From positions 186,001 to 250,000 of the forward strand of contig NZ_JBEPMX010000002.1 of NCBI RefSeq assembly GCF_040545925.1: a stretch of DNA of 64,000 nt, read 5' to 3'. Of the stretch, positions 36,123 to 45,556 are shown piece after piece. Position 1 is the stretch's first letter, and each line of letters begins with the position of its first letter. The translations under genes and the position numbers were made by a program. This stretch comes from Alkalibacillus flavidus. Lineage in GTDB: Bacteria > Bacillota > Bacilli > Bacillales > Alkalibacillaceae. A model generated the notes under the pieces. It searched no databases and was not told where the DNA came from. It was given only the letters and a program-made list of their open reading frames with translations.

Positions 36123-36903
36123 TTTTATTACCTCTTTTCTTAAATTATGTATTTAACCTTTTATATATTGACTGAAGAACTCATCATTAGCTTCAAACAA
36201 AATTCATTGGAGAAATATAGAATGATTCTCACCGTTTGATAATTGTTGTTTCACGGCTTTAGGATGTCGTAAACTCTTTTACAACTTCATTCATAAAAAT
36301 TTTTTTCTTGATATATTACCTAGTTAGCATAGAGTTTAATACAATTGCTTGTTATTATTTTGACAAATTTACAAGAGACTCTTGAGAAATACTTTATAAA
36401 AAATAGATAAAAGTTTATCGTTTAAGTAAATTGGCCCAAAAATTAAATCGATCAATTTCGACGATATCGATAAACATAAATAACAACGCTATTGGATCTG
36501 CTTATTCCCCATAGAATATGTGGTCCGTCAGCTATATAACCAGTTATAAAAAAGCTTCTAGAGTTTTACAGTCGACCGCGAGAAAGAAATAGTGTGTTAC
36601 AACAACATCTATCGAGAAACTGATATCTAGGTATATTTCGTAGAGCGATACGGACCTTAGTAACATGGTATTAATGAAAATGCGAATGGTTTGATGAAAA
36701 ATATTCTTCCATAAGAAAATATATTTAGCATAGATTAATGGTGCAGTGTTAGACAAGGTACTATATTAAATTATAGACCAAAAACCCTTGAACTGGAAAT
36801 CTGTATTGAAGTTTTACAAAATAAACTATTGCATTTAACTTAAAAATTGTAAGTTCAAAAACTTTAGAACCCTTAGGAATAACTTTAAAATTAAATAAAA
36901 ATC
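36123..36903. other. AT-rich gap without a gene
   Basis: About 780 bp upstream of asnB shows frequent stops in all frames. I see no ribosome binding sites followed by protein-like sequence, and no clear repeat. The asnB promoter must lie at its left end, but no strong sigma-A match stands out. It is probably decayed DNA. Confidence 0.5.
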
Positions 36904-37752
36904 CTATTTAATTGATATAGCTTGACTACCCAATTGCTCCCAAGCAGCAACAAATTCTTGTTTAGGTGCTTTTTTTTGTCTTCCATCGTATGGATCATTG
37001 AAATAAACACTTTGAGAATCGAACCCTGTTACCAAAACTGCATGTAACTTTTTCGTGATATCAATAGTACCATTTGGGGTTTCCCACGTAGTAAAGCTAT
37101 CATTAGGCAAAACATTATAAGTAAGATTAGTTATGACAACAACTGGTTTCCCTTTAGCAACTAACTTTATTACATTTTCAAAGGATTGACCCGATATATC
37201 GATAGCTTTTTCACCTACATATTTTTTTGTTAGGTCAAATAGTGGCTTATGATAAACACCATATCCTGGATTCTCAATGTTATACATATCACCAACAAAA
37301 CCAACATTGGGGTCACCAAAATGAATAACTCCATTCTTGTTATGATATGGTGTCTCACTTTTTTTTACTTTTTCAGCAACTTCCATTTTATTGACATCTA
37401 TGTCGTGATATTGCAAGAGCATTGCTATTGATGTGACTTCACAACCTCTGGGCAGTTCTGGGTATTGTCGTATTACAGGTGCTTTAAATTGGTGTGCTAT
37501 ATTATTTTTTTTGATTAAATTGTTTCTTTTAATTCCAGGGATTTCAATTGAATAATCTTGTGAAATATTATTAGTAATTGAGAGAAAATTGAAATTATAA
37601 ATGAGATAGGTGCCAACCCCAATACATAATGAACCAAACAATAACATATATGAAACTGCCATGTTTCGAAACACTTTTTTTCTAGTCTTTCTTCTAAGAT
37701 GAAAAAGAAAAGAGAACATAATGAGTGATAATATAAAAGCAACAATCAGCAT
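36904..37752 (-). CDS. Membrane-anchored C39-like cysteine peptidase
   Basis: The 282-residue protein has two N-terminal TM helices (about 1-18 and 31-52), a linker, and a C39-like (papain-fold) domain from about residue 90. The likely catalytic residues are Cys104 in PRGCEVTS, His237 in KLHAVLVTGF and the NDPYDG loop at 252-257. It resembles the YvpB/Peptidase_C39_2 group. No ABC transporter or bacteriocin precursor is adjacent, so this is not an obvious bacteriocin exporter. The domain should face outside if the second helix ends in the membrane. GGGAGAG lies upstream of the ATG. Confidence 0.8.
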   Translation of the reverse strand: MLIVAFILSLIMFSFLFHLRRKTRKKVFRNMAVSYMLLFGSLCIGVGTYLIYNFNFLSITNNISQDYSIEIPGIKRNNLIKKNNIAHQFKAPVIRQYPELPRGCEVTSIAMLLQYHDIDVNKMEVAEKVKKSETPYHNKNGVIHFGDPNVGFVGDMYNIENPGYGVYHKPLFDLTKKYVGEKAIDISGQSFENVIKLVAKGKPVVVITNLTYNVLPNDSFTTWETPNGTIDITKKLHAVLVTGFDSQSVYFNDPYDGRQKKAPKQEFVAAWEQLGSQAISIK

Positions 37753-38641
37753 TACCTACTCTCCCGAAATTATTTTTAAATCGTTCCACACATGGTATCT
37801 CTTTGTTATCATTATAACATGACAAATTTTACTATTAAATACACCACTTAATAAAAGTCACATTCTATTTCATCACAATAATAGGTGAGTATAAAATGCA
37901 ATAATTGATTTTCAATTTTCTCCTTCATTTGCTAGTGTCAACTTATTCTGAAATGAATTAATCAACAACTGATTCAACTCTCTATTTTGTACGGTTTTGA
38001 GCTATCTCACTTCGCTTGTTAACTCTTCTCTATTGGTTAGTTCTTACCGAGGCTTACCATTAAAGCAGAGTACTTATTGAAGGCTCATTATAGCTATCAT
38101 ATCGAGAGAAAATGCTTTTGGTATAAGCTAATTGAACTATGCTTCACATCTATAGGTGGTCGGATGTGTTGACCTGGACTTTTTGGCGCTGCGGTGTGTG
38201 TTTCACCTTCCATTTTTTATAGAACCCCAACGCTTCCTTGTTTCTTCACCTGTAGGTTATATCGATTTGTTTCAATTCCTTATTATTTAGACTTGAAGCT
38301 TCTAGTGGTGAGTTCTGTACTCGGGTATGCAAATCATAAACCCGATTCCAATTTCCGTAGAATATACCGGTGAAAATCCACCACTTCATCGTCATCTAAT
38401 GTACTTTAATAGCTATCAAGCCACATGAAAGGCAGCCAATTAATTCAAAACCGCGTTTTCCGACTGAGAAAAAGCTTCTAAAACCGTTCCACTGTGTAAC
38501 CTTGGCACCCCACTATTGGTTACGACTAGTCTAAGGTCTAGTCTATAACTATAAGCTTTATTACTTTGCACTTGTTCCCAAAACGTATCAATGGACTTCG
38601 TTATCAAAAACAAACATACTAAACTAAAACCGTTTGTGTAA
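37753..38641. other. Intergenic stretch of decayed DNA
   Basis: Nearly 890 bp between the C39-like gene and the ytcJ-type gene contains only interrupted frames on both strands. Fragments near 38150-38440 and 38440-38640 have weak protein-like character but several stops, as in an old transposase or other relic. I could not assign a family. Confidence 0.45.
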
Positions 38642-40225
38642 TTATTTTCTGTAAACAACTCGGCCACCGACAATCGTATGGGTCACATTCACGCTTCGGA
38701 TTGCCTCAGCTGAACATTGTAAGATATCATCACTTAAAACAACGAAATCAGCTACCGCTTCAGATTGTATGATGCCTTGACGTTCTCCTTTGCCGACAAT
38801 TTGAGCTGGATAATGTGTGTACAATTTCACTGCATCATACACCGATAAGCATTGTTCTGTTTGATACGTTTGTCCATCAAATTGCGAACGTCGGTCAATA
38901 GCAGCTGCTATACCATTTAGAGGGTTAACTTCTTCAATCGGCGCATCGGAACTACCGCCACATAGAATGCCCGCTTCAAGATAAGAGCGCCAAGGGTAGG
39001 ACGTCTTAATTAAATCAGCACTGACTCGATCATTCGCCCAAGGGAAATCAGACGAAACAAAGGTTGGTTGAATATCAATACTGATAGGCATAACCTGCAT
39101 TCGTTTGATTAAATCGTATCGCATAATTTGCCCATGAATCAAACGATCCTTAGCCCCTCGTTTAGGCGGGTGTTTTTCGAGTACATTTAATACATTTTCT
39201 GCGGCTAAATCGCCAATCGCATGAATCGCGACAGTCATGTCATAACTTCTAGCTTTTTTAACAAGTGATTCTAATTCATCATTCGTATGAATCGCAACAC
39301 CATGCGTGCTTGGGTCATCGGCATAAGGTTGCGACAACAGCGCCGTTCGTCCGCCAAGTGCACCATCTGCAAACAATTTCATAGCCCCAAATTCGAGCCA
39401 ATCATCTTGCACACCGTGAACGCCTTGCTCATTGATATAATCATCAACCACCTCATGATGAACGAGTAAGTGAGCACGAAAACGTTGATCACGCCCTACT
39501 GTGTATCTAAAGGCATCAGCTGTTTTTTGATACCCACCGTAATAACTTAAATCTTCACTATGCCCACTCACAATGCCATTAGATAATAAATCGTCAATTG
39601 ATTTAGTAATCGCTTTTTCTAAATACGCTTGATCAGGTTCAGGCATCGTTTGTTTTAATAACTCTTGTCCTTGGTCTAAAAAGAATCCTGTTAAATCACC
39701 ATGTTCATCACGCTCAATAACACCACCATCAGGTTCATCTGTATCATGATCAATACCTGCCAACGCCATGGCTTTTGAGTTCGCCACCATAGCATGTCGA
39801 CATACGCGCGTCAAAATAATGGGGTTATCAGTTGCTATTTCATCAAGCTCACGACGGTGAATTACCACAGGTTCATCCCAATTGTTTTCATTGAACCCTT
39901 CAGCAATGAGCCATTCATTGGGGTCAAGTTGTTTTGAAGCATCTTCTACTGCTTTCAGTAAAGCTTGCCTACTCGTTTCGTATGTGACATCTAAGCGAAG
40001 CAAGCGCTCACCATGGCCAATAATATGTAAATGGCTATCAATAAAACCCGGTAACATCGTACCTGGCGTATAGTTCTCATGTTCGATTCGATCATTATAT
40101 TGCGATTTCAGACTATCATAATCACCCGTATCAACAATGACACCTTCTTCTTCATAAATCGCTTCAACGGTATGACCTTCATCAATCATTGTATAAATTG
40201 TATCAGCTGTCCACAGATTACCCAT
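38642..40225 (-). CDS. ytcJ: Amidohydrolase family 3 protein (YtcJ type)
   Basis: The 527-residue metal-dependent hydrolase of the amidohydrolase superfamily has the N-terminal metal motif GFIDSHLHIIGHGE, ALGGRTALLSQPYADD, HAIGDLAAENVL and GGSSDAPIEEVNPLNGI. It resembles YtcJ/AepA proteins, whose substrates are unknown. AAGGAG precedes the ATG. In B. subtilis ytcJ lies in the same area, upstream of the SASP gene, so conserved synteny resumes here. Confidence 0.85.
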   Translation of the reverse strand: MGNLWTADTIYTMIDEGHTVEAIYEEEGVIVDTGDYDSLKSQYNDRIEHENYTPGTMLPGFIDSHLHIIGHGERLLRLDVTYETSRQALLKAVEDASKQLDPNEWLIAEGFNENNWDEPVVIHRRELDEIATDNPIILTRVCRHAMVANSKAMALAGIDHDTDEPDGGVIERDEHGDLTGFFLDQGQELLKQTMPEPDQAYLEKAITKSIDDLLSNGIVSGHSEDLSYYGGYQKTADAFRYTVGRDQRFRAHLLVHHEVVDDYINEQGVHGVQDDWLEFGAMKLFADGALGGRTALLSQPYADDPSTHGVAIHTNDELESLVKKARSYDMTVAIHAIGDLAAENVLNVLEKHPPKRGAKDRLIHGQIMRYDLIKRMQVMPISIDIQPTFVSSDFPWANDRVSADLIKTSYPWRSYLEAGILCGGSSDAPIEEVNPLNGIAAAIDRRSQFDGQTYQTEQCLSVYDAVKLYTHYPAQIVGKGERQGIIQSEAVADFVVLSDDILQCSAEAIRSVNVTHTIVGGRVVYRK

Positions 40226-40305
40226 GTTACATTCTCCTTTATTTTAACGCGTTAAATGATTGTTACCTATACTTTACCGAAAACATGACCATGACCGCAA
40301 CAATT

Positions 40306-40517
40306 TTCTTATTGGCTTTGTTAAAGTCCGTTGTTGATATTGTGATCTGCTTTCGGTGGACGCTTTCCGACGACCCGGATGGTCTAGTGTCGACGTTGGC
40401 CACAGGACGTGACCGCTTTTAGTCGACCAGGAGTCGCCACCTTCGCTTCTCACAATTCAACAACTCAGTGCTATATCATTTAAAATCAACATTAAACTTT
40501 AACAGAGCCTTCTTATT
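40306..40517 (+). mobile_element. Miniature inverted-repeat element, copy 1, with 8-bp target duplication
   Basis: The element itself is 40314-40509 (196 bp). It begins GGCTTTGTTAAAGT and ends ACTTTAACAGAGCC, 14-bp terminal inverted repeats with one mismatch. It is flanked by a perfect 8-bp direct repeat TTCTTATT (40306-40313 and 40510-40517). It has no coding capacity. The second copy at 46208-46406 is about 90% identical by eye in inverse orientation. The interior is GC-rich (GGTGGACGCTTTCC, GTCGACGTTGGCCA). The termini and 8-bp duplication suggest mobilisation by an IS of a family with 8-bp duplications (IS6- or IS1595-like ends are possible). Confidence 0.85.
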
Positions 40518-40543
40518 AAATTAGTTTCACATGTGATACATAA

Positions 40544-40583
40544 AAAAGAGGCGGTTACACCTTAACATGTAACCACCTCTTTT
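40544..40583 (-). terminator. Terminator after the SASP gene
   Basis: A 16-nt arm pair AAAAGAGGCGGTTACA/TGTAACCACCTCTTTT with one mismatch and an 8-nt loop has T-runs at both ends. Confidence 0.85.
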
Positions 40584-40610
40584 CCATTCAATTTGTATCA
40601 CCATGTTTAA

Positions 40611-40802
40611 TTATTGATTCATTTGTTGTTGAGCTTGTTGCACAAGACGTTTCGTAATTTCGCCACCAACTGAACCGTTTGAGCGAGATGTTGAGTCAGG
40701 ACCTAGTTGAACACCAAATTCTTGAGCAATTTCAGTCTTCATTTGGTCTAGTGCTGCTTGTACACCAGGTACGACTAAGTTGTTTGAGTTATTTTGAGTC
40801 AT
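40611..40802 (-). CDS. sspA: Small acid-soluble spore protein, alpha/beta type
   Basis: The 63-residue DNA-binding spore protein protects spore DNA from UV and heat. It has the germination-protease cleavage region KTEIAQEFGVQLG (cut in E-F/I region) and the second conserved block GSVGGEITKRLVQQAQ. The start is the ATG at 40802 with AGGAGG 8 nt upstream. In B. subtilis sspA is found just upstream of thiI, as here, so I use that symbol. It should be expressed in the forespore under sigma-G; I did not identify the promoter with confidence. Confidence 0.95.
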   Translation of the reverse strand: MTQNNSNNLVVPGVQAALDQMKTEIAQEFGVQLGPDSTSRSNGSVGGEITKRLVQQAQQQMNQ

Positions 40803-40813
40803 GTCTTTCACCT

Positions 40814-40841
40814 CCTCGTTACCTATTGTGAGATAACGAGG
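40814..40841 (-). promoter_or_regulatory. Small hairpin touching the SASP ribosome binding site
   Basis: On the minus strand CCTCGTTA (40834-40841) pairs with TAACGAGG (40814-40821) over a 12-nt loop. The second arm runs directly into the AGGAGG of sspA, so the stem could mask part of the ribosome binding site or protect the mRNA 5' end. Confidence 0.4.
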
Positions 40842-40878
40842 GTCCGTTCATACTATGCAAATGATGGAAGGCACGTCA

Positions 40879-42081
40879 TTACAACAAATCATCAAATGTT
40901 TCGGTTTGTTGTGTTGTTTGATTTTTATAAACGACTGTTTCGACTTCATTTAACGCTTTTTCTATCTCCGGCGTAAAATCAACCGGCGCTTCAAATTGGT
41001 TAACTTTTTCACGACGTGGCCTCGTCTTAGGTTGTTTTGGAACAAATATAGTACAACAATCTTCATAAGGACGAATGGAAATATCGTACGTATCGATCGA
41101 TTTTGCGACATCAATAATATCGTTTTTATCCATTGCTACAAGTGGCCTAATAATTGGGTAGTTCGTCACTTCGTTAATCGTGTTCATACTCTCCATCGTT
41201 TGACTCGCGACTTGTCCTAAACTTTCACCAGTCGTCAATGATAAAATATCACGATCACGCGCAATTTGCTCACTGACACGCATCATGATTCGACGCATGA
41301 CAGTCATGCCGTAGTAATCTGGAATTTCTTTAAAAATCTTTTGCTGCAACTCTGTAAACGGAACATAATGAACCGTTACGTCTCCACCAAACTTCGTCAA
41401 TGTTTGCGCTAAGTCTTCTACTTTTTGTTTTGCTCGATCTGATGTGAACGGTGGTGAGTGAAAATGAACAGCTTCTATTTTTACACCGCGCTTCATCGTT
41501 AAATAACCAGCAACAGGGCTGTCAATGCCGCCTGACATTAATAATAATGATCGACCGGTTGAACCGACTGGCAGACCACCTTTACCTTGTATTTTTCCAG
41601 ATGTGATATAAGCTGCATCATGACGAATTTCGACTCGTATTTCAACGTCAGGTTGATGGACATCGACTTCCCAATCATCCGTGTGGCGTAACAAATGACC
41701 ACCTAACACACGATTCACTTCTTGCGATGATTTTGGAAAATCTTTATTTGGACGTTTACAAACCACTTTAAACGTCTGACCTTCCTCTTTTTGTAAAGCT
41801 GCTAATGTTGACGCTTTAATCGATTCTTCATCGAGGTCAACTTTCATCGCTAAACTAAAGGATTGGATACCGAAAATATCGCGACAACGTTCAATAATTG
41901 GGTGTGGGTCTTCCCCGTTCAATAAAATATACATATGGTCGCGTTGTCCTTTAATAGACAAACCTTTATAATCGCTTAATGCTTGTTGCAAATTAGCGTG
42001 CAACGTTCTAATAAAGAACTTTTGATTTTTTCCTTTTAGTGCTAATTCCCCGTAGCGAATTAAAATGTGATCATAATTCAT
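40879..42081 (-). CDS. thiI: ThiI: tRNA 4-thiouridine synthetase
   Basis: The 400-residue protein has an N-terminal ferredoxin-like and THUMP domain and a PP-loop ATP pyrophosphatase domain (LLMSGGIDSPVAGYLTMKRG shown in part, SGGIDS). It lacks the C-terminal rhodanese domain of the E. coli protein, as in Bacillus. It makes s4U8 in tRNA using sulfur from the partner cysteine desulfurase encoded 6 bp upstream, and may supply thiazole synthesis. The ATG has a weak GGGGTAA-type ribosome binding site, so translation is probably coupled to nifZ. Confidence 0.94.
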   Translation of the reverse strand: MNYDHILIRYGELALKGKNQKFFIRTLHANLQQALSDYKGLSIKGQRDHMYILLNGEDPHPIIERCRDIFGIQSFSLAMKVDLDEESIKASTLAALQKEEGQTFKVVCKRPNKDFPKSSQEVNRVLGGHLLRHTDDWEVDVHQPDVEIRVEIRHDAAYITSGKIQGKGGLPVGSTGRSLLLMSGGIDSPVAGYLTMKRGVKIEAVHFHSPPFTSDRAKQKVEDLAQTLTKFGGDVTVHYVPFTELQQKIFKEIPDYYGMTVMRRIMMRVSEQIARDRDILSLTTGESLGQVASQTMESMNTINEVTNYPIIRPLVAMDKNDIIDVAKSIDTYDISIRPYEDCCTIFVPKQPKTRPRREKVNQFEAPVDFTPEIEKALNEVETVVYKNQTTQQTETFDDLL

Positions 42082-42087
42082 TCTTAA

Positions 42088-43227
42088 TTACCCCATTATT
42101 TTTTCGTATTTTTCAATTACATGATGAAAGGCATTCAAGCATGATCGGATTTCCTGTTCAGTTTGATCGATGGACATACTAATTCTGATCGCCGTACCTG
42201 CTTGATTATCATCTAATCCACAAGCAACTAATACATGGCTCACATCATTCTCTTTTGATGAACAAGCCGATTTAGTTGATACAATGATTCCTTCCTCGCT
42301 AAGGGCGTGGATGAGCACTTCTGGTTTGAAGTGTTTCACGGACAAATTGACGATATGGTAAGCACCATCATCAGGTGAATTAATGTGAACATGTTTATAC
42401 TCCGATAACTCACTTATTAGAGTACGCCTTAATGATTCTAATTCGTGATACCGATGTTCTGATTGTTTCGCAAGACGCATCGCTTTCGATAACGCAACAG
42501 CATTGGCCACGTTTTCTGTGCCCGGTCTGACGTTACGTTCCTGTGCTCCACCATGCTGAAGCGGTGTTAACCCGACATGCTCTTTCTTAATTAAACAACC
42601 AGATCCTTTCAACCCGTGAATCTTATGGCCAGAGATAGTGATTAAATCGAGGTGATTATGGTTGTATGGCAAGCTTATTTTACCGAAGCCTTGCACATGG
42701 TCGACATGAAAAACAACCTTTGGATAATCAGCTAACATATTAGCCACAGCTTCAATCGGCTGGATACTCCCTGTTTCATTATTTACATGCATGATACTAA
42801 CTAAAATCGTATCATCGCGTAACGCCCCATGTAAGTCATGAAGAGAGATTTTGCCACGGCTGTCGACAGGTAAATACGTGACGTCAAAACCTTCTTGTTC
42901 TAAATAGCGACACGTTTCCAACACAGATGGATGCTCGATCGACGTTGTAATAATGTGACGCCCACGTTGTTGGTAATAGTAGGCCACACCTTTAATCGCT
43001 AGGTTATTACTTTCTGTACCGCCAGACGTATAAACGACTTCATGTGGTTTCACCTGTAATAACGAAGCAACTTGTTCTTTCGATTTAGTCAAAAGTGCTT
43101 CAACATCTCCGCCCAACGTATGAATCGATGATGGGTTAGCAAAATACTGTGTCGTCACCTTCTGAAACGTCTCAACGACATCGTTGTACGGTTTTGTTGT
43201 CGCACTATTGTCTAAATAAATCATCAT
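42088..43227 (-). CDS. nifZ: Cysteine desulfurase dedicated to ThiI (NifZ/NifS-like)
   Basis: The 379-residue PLP-dependent desulfurase starts MMIYLDNSATTKPYND. It has HVDHVQGFGKI, the PLP Lys in TISGHKIHGLKGSG, and the persulfide Cys in TKSACSSKENDVSHV. It donates sulfur to ThiI, as the genes lie together here and in B. subtilis. Two ATGs follow each other at 43227 and 43224; AAGGAG is 8 nt from the first, which I use. The longer frame to 43263 lacks a ribosome binding site. Confidence 0.93.
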   Translation of the reverse strand: MMIYLDNSATTKPYNDVVETFQKVTTQYFANPSSIHTLGGDVEALLTKSKEQVASLLQVKPHEVVYTSGGTESNNLAIKGVAYYYQQRGRHIITTSIEHPSVLETCRYLEQEGFDVTYLPVDSRGKISLHDLHGALRDDTILVSIMHVNNETGSIQPIEAVANMLADYPKVVFHVDHVQGFGKISLPYNHNHLDLITISGHKIHGLKGSGCLIKKEHVGLTPLQHGGAQERNVRPGTENVANAVALSKAMRLAKQSEHRYHELESLRRTLISELSEYKHVHINSPDDGAYHIVNLSVKHFKPEVLIHALSEEGIIVSTKSACSSKENDVSHVLVACGLDDNQAGTAIRISMSIDQTEQEIRSCLNAFHHVIEKYEKIMG

Positions 43228-43325
43228 GACACCGTCTCCTTTAATCTTCCGCGTTTCCATCATAATATCTTATCACACTTATCAAATTCTTATCAATTCA
43301 AGCTAATACTTACACAAAAGAAAAA

Positions 43326-43352
43326 GCTGTCTCTTTAGGATTCAGAGACAGC
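43326..43352 (-). terminator. Terminator overlapping the end of the ezrA-linked gene
   Basis: GCTGTCTCT/AGAGACAGC is a 9-bp stem followed on the minus strand by TTTTTCTTTTG. The stop codon of the 133-residue gene lies inside the stem. Confidence 0.8.
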
Positions 43353-43736
43353 CTCATCAGGGCTAAAGATATTGAGTAATTCACTAATAGAAACGGTTCC
43401 TTTATTATCGTCTTCACTTGTAAAATAATCTCGCCATGGATCTAATGATGAATCGTCAATTGATTCAAATTCATTTGTGATTTGATTAAATCGTTCTGAT
43501 AGTTCCTCATATGTGGATTCACGTTTAGCCATCTGTTTTTTCACTTCAGCTTGCTGTGCTTCATCATACATGACCCACAAAGATTCATTTGACTTCATGC
43601 TTAATGACATTTCCCCGGAAATATTATGATCTTTCGCCATATAAGTTGTTTGGCTTTCGGAAATAAACAACATGATAACGATCGCCCATGTTGCGACTAA
43701 TACAATAGAACTAACAATCATAATGATACGTTCCAC
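43335..43736 (-). CDS. Bitopic membrane protein of unknown function next to ezrA
   Basis: The 133-residue protein has one N-terminal TM helix (IIMIVSSIVLVATWAIVIMLF), a helical region with EVKKQMAKRESTYEELSERF that may be coiled coil, and an acidic C-terminus. I do not recognise a family. It starts at a GTG with AAGGAG 9 nt upstream and lies only 15 bp after ezrA on the same strand, with a terminator at its end. It is therefore almost certainly co-transcribed with ezrA. A role near the division ring is possible but only an inference from position. Confidence 0.65.
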   Translation of the reverse strand: MERIIMIVSSIVLVATWAIVIMLFISESQTTYMAKDHNISGEMSLSMKSNESLWVMYDEAQQAEVKKQMAKRESTYEELSERFNQITNEFESIDDSSLDPWRDYFTSEDDNKGTVSISELLNIFSPDEAVSES

Positions 43737-43751
43737 GCTACATCACTCCTT

Positions 43752-45446
43752 CTATGATGCAGTCATCTTAAGTTGCTCTTCAATTCGTTGGACGGCGCCG
43801 GGTTCAATTTCTTCTAGTACTGTTGTGACTTGTTCTAACGCTAATTCATATTCATTACGTCTGAATTGTTCTTCTGCTTCTGCTACTTTCGCTGCCAACA
43901 CAGGATAACTGCTTCGATAACGGTTCGCATATTGGATGACGTATTCAGCCAACTGCGCTTGTTCAATTAATAAATTTGTTTGTTCAGCGGCACGTTCGAC
44001 GTTTTTATCCGCTTCTTGCAGTGTTTCAGATACATCGTCAATATCAAGTGGTTGGACATTTAACCCCTCATTTGCACGATCGATTAATGCTTTAGCTTGG
44101 TCAATTAAATCGACAATGTATTGAGGTATGCCTGGTAAATTACTTTTATTCAAACGTTGTCTCACATAGCTAATCCGTTGTTTTAAATGATCAATATGCT
44201 CACGTGCTGTTAATTCATCTTTTCGTAAATTGTAAAGATGCTCAGCAAATGTGTTGTGTTCTTTTTCCCATTCTTCAAAATCAGCCAACCAACTCTCTAG
44301 ATCGACTCGAATAGTCGAAAACGGCTGATCTTCGTGTTCAATCATTGATTTTAACCGTGTCGCTTTCTTATCTAATTGATCCAATGTTTTTTCTAATTCA
44401 TATTGTTTTTCATATTTTTCATCTTTAAGATGATAATTTTCTTTTACAATCATGACGTTATTTTTCGTTTCAGCGAACGCCTCACGTGCTTGTGTCATCT
44501 TTTGCTCTATCACGTCCTCACGTTGCATAACGAAGTTTTTATCAAAGGCTTCTTTCTCTAGATGATCATAAATTTCAACCATACGAGATTTTATTTGATC
44601 AATTTTGTCTTGTACACCATCGTCTTTTCCTTTGTTTAATTGCTCAACTATGGCAAGCAATGTCTCATGATGGGTTTGAATTTCCTTTTCGACACCTAAA
44701 TGTTGGACACGGTAACCACCGTCTTTCATTTCTTTGACACCATTTTGAAGCTGGTCTAGCTCCTCAGGCAATGTGTGCTTGCATAAACGATACCATTCTG
44801 GAAACACTTCTATTTTACGATCTAATTCGTTTAAGCGCGCCTTCACATTATGTATTAATTCTAACGCTTCAGTATAATTGCCATCACCTGTCAACTCTTC
44901 ATAACGCGCCATTTCTTGTTGTAATTCGTCAAGTTCCACTTCAAAAACTACTTCTGCTTTCCCTAATTGATAACCATTTTGCAATACTTTTTTACGTACT
45001 TCGGAAATCAAGGGTTGTAATTTTTCAGCTTCTTCACGACTGTCTTGTTCTGAATGTAGTAGGCGATCAACTTCATCGAAAATATCATCAATCGTTTTTT
45101 CAACATTAGAAAGCTTTTGTTCCACTGTTTTCAAGCTACGTGATGCTTTACCGAATTTATACTTTTCTGCTGCTTCTTCAGCATCTAACAAATATTCTTC
45201 TACTTCGGTAAAGACATGGTCGTTAATGTCGTCCCATTCGTTTCGCCATGATTCAAACAACTCTTCTGTTTCACCCGTTAAGTTAAGGTGACGAACTTTA
45301 GCTAATTCGTCTGCTACTTGACGGTTCATCAGTTTAACTTTCCATTTTTCGAGTGTGTCGACTTTGTTATAAACTTTTTTGCGTGCTACAACTCCTACTA
45401 GAATAAAGGCAATAATGAGTATGATAATTCCTATTATGTATTCCAT
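43752..45446 (-). CDS. ezrA: Septation ring formation regulator EzrA
   Basis: The 564-residue protein has one N-terminal TM helix (IIGIIILIIAFILVGVVA) followed by a long, highly charged, spectrin-like helical region to the C-terminus, the hallmark of EzrA. EzrA restrains FtsZ ring formation at poles and takes part in septal wall synthesis. The family patch near the C-terminus (AEYVIQYANRYRSSYP and a RRNEYELALEQV segment) is present. AGGAGG lies 7 nt from the ATG. The nifZ-to-ezrA-to-refZ order follows B. subtilis. Confidence 0.94.
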   Translation of the reverse strand: MEYIIGIIILIIAFILVGVVARKKVYNKVDTLEKWKVKLMNRQVADELAKVRHLNLTGETEELFESWRNEWDDINDHVFTEVEEYLLDAEEAAEKYKFGKASRSLKTVEQKLSNVEKTIDDIFDEVDRLLHSEQDSREEAEKLQPLISEVRKKVLQNGYQLGKAEVVFEVELDELQQEMARYEELTGDGNYTEALELIHNVKARLNELDRKIEVFPEWYRLCKHTLPEELDQLQNGVKEMKDGGYRVQHLGVEKEIQTHHETLLAIVEQLNKGKDDGVQDKIDQIKSRMVEIYDHLEKEAFDKNFVMQREDVIEQKMTQAREAFAETKNNVMIVKENYHLKDEKYEKQYELEKTLDQLDKKATRLKSMIEHEDQPFSTIRVDLESWLADFEEWEKEHNTFAEHLYNLRKDELTAREHIDHLKQRISYVRQRLNKSNLPGIPQYIVDLIDQAKALIDRANEGLNVQPLDIDDVSETLQEADKNVERAAEQTNLLIEQAQLAEYVIQYANRYRSSYPVLAAKVAEAEEQFRRNEYELALEQVTTVLEEIEPGAVQRIEEQLKMTAS

Positions 45447-45556
45447 CGAAAGCCTCCTAACACTTTCCCGACCATATACTTATATACCCAATCATATCAC
45501 GATTTAACCCGATTTGGCGAAAAAAATGTCAATTTATTTGATTTAATTTTAAATAT

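Noticed and set aside
36544..36756. Minus-strand open frame of 70 codons in the asnB upstream gap
   Set aside because: Hydrophobic, AT-driven composition, no ribosome binding site and no neighbour relation.
38440..38673. Minus-strand open frame of 77 codons overlapping the end of the ytcJ-type gene
   Set aside because: It overlaps the 3' end of a conserved gene on the same strand in another frame and has no start signal; possibly a decayed relic.
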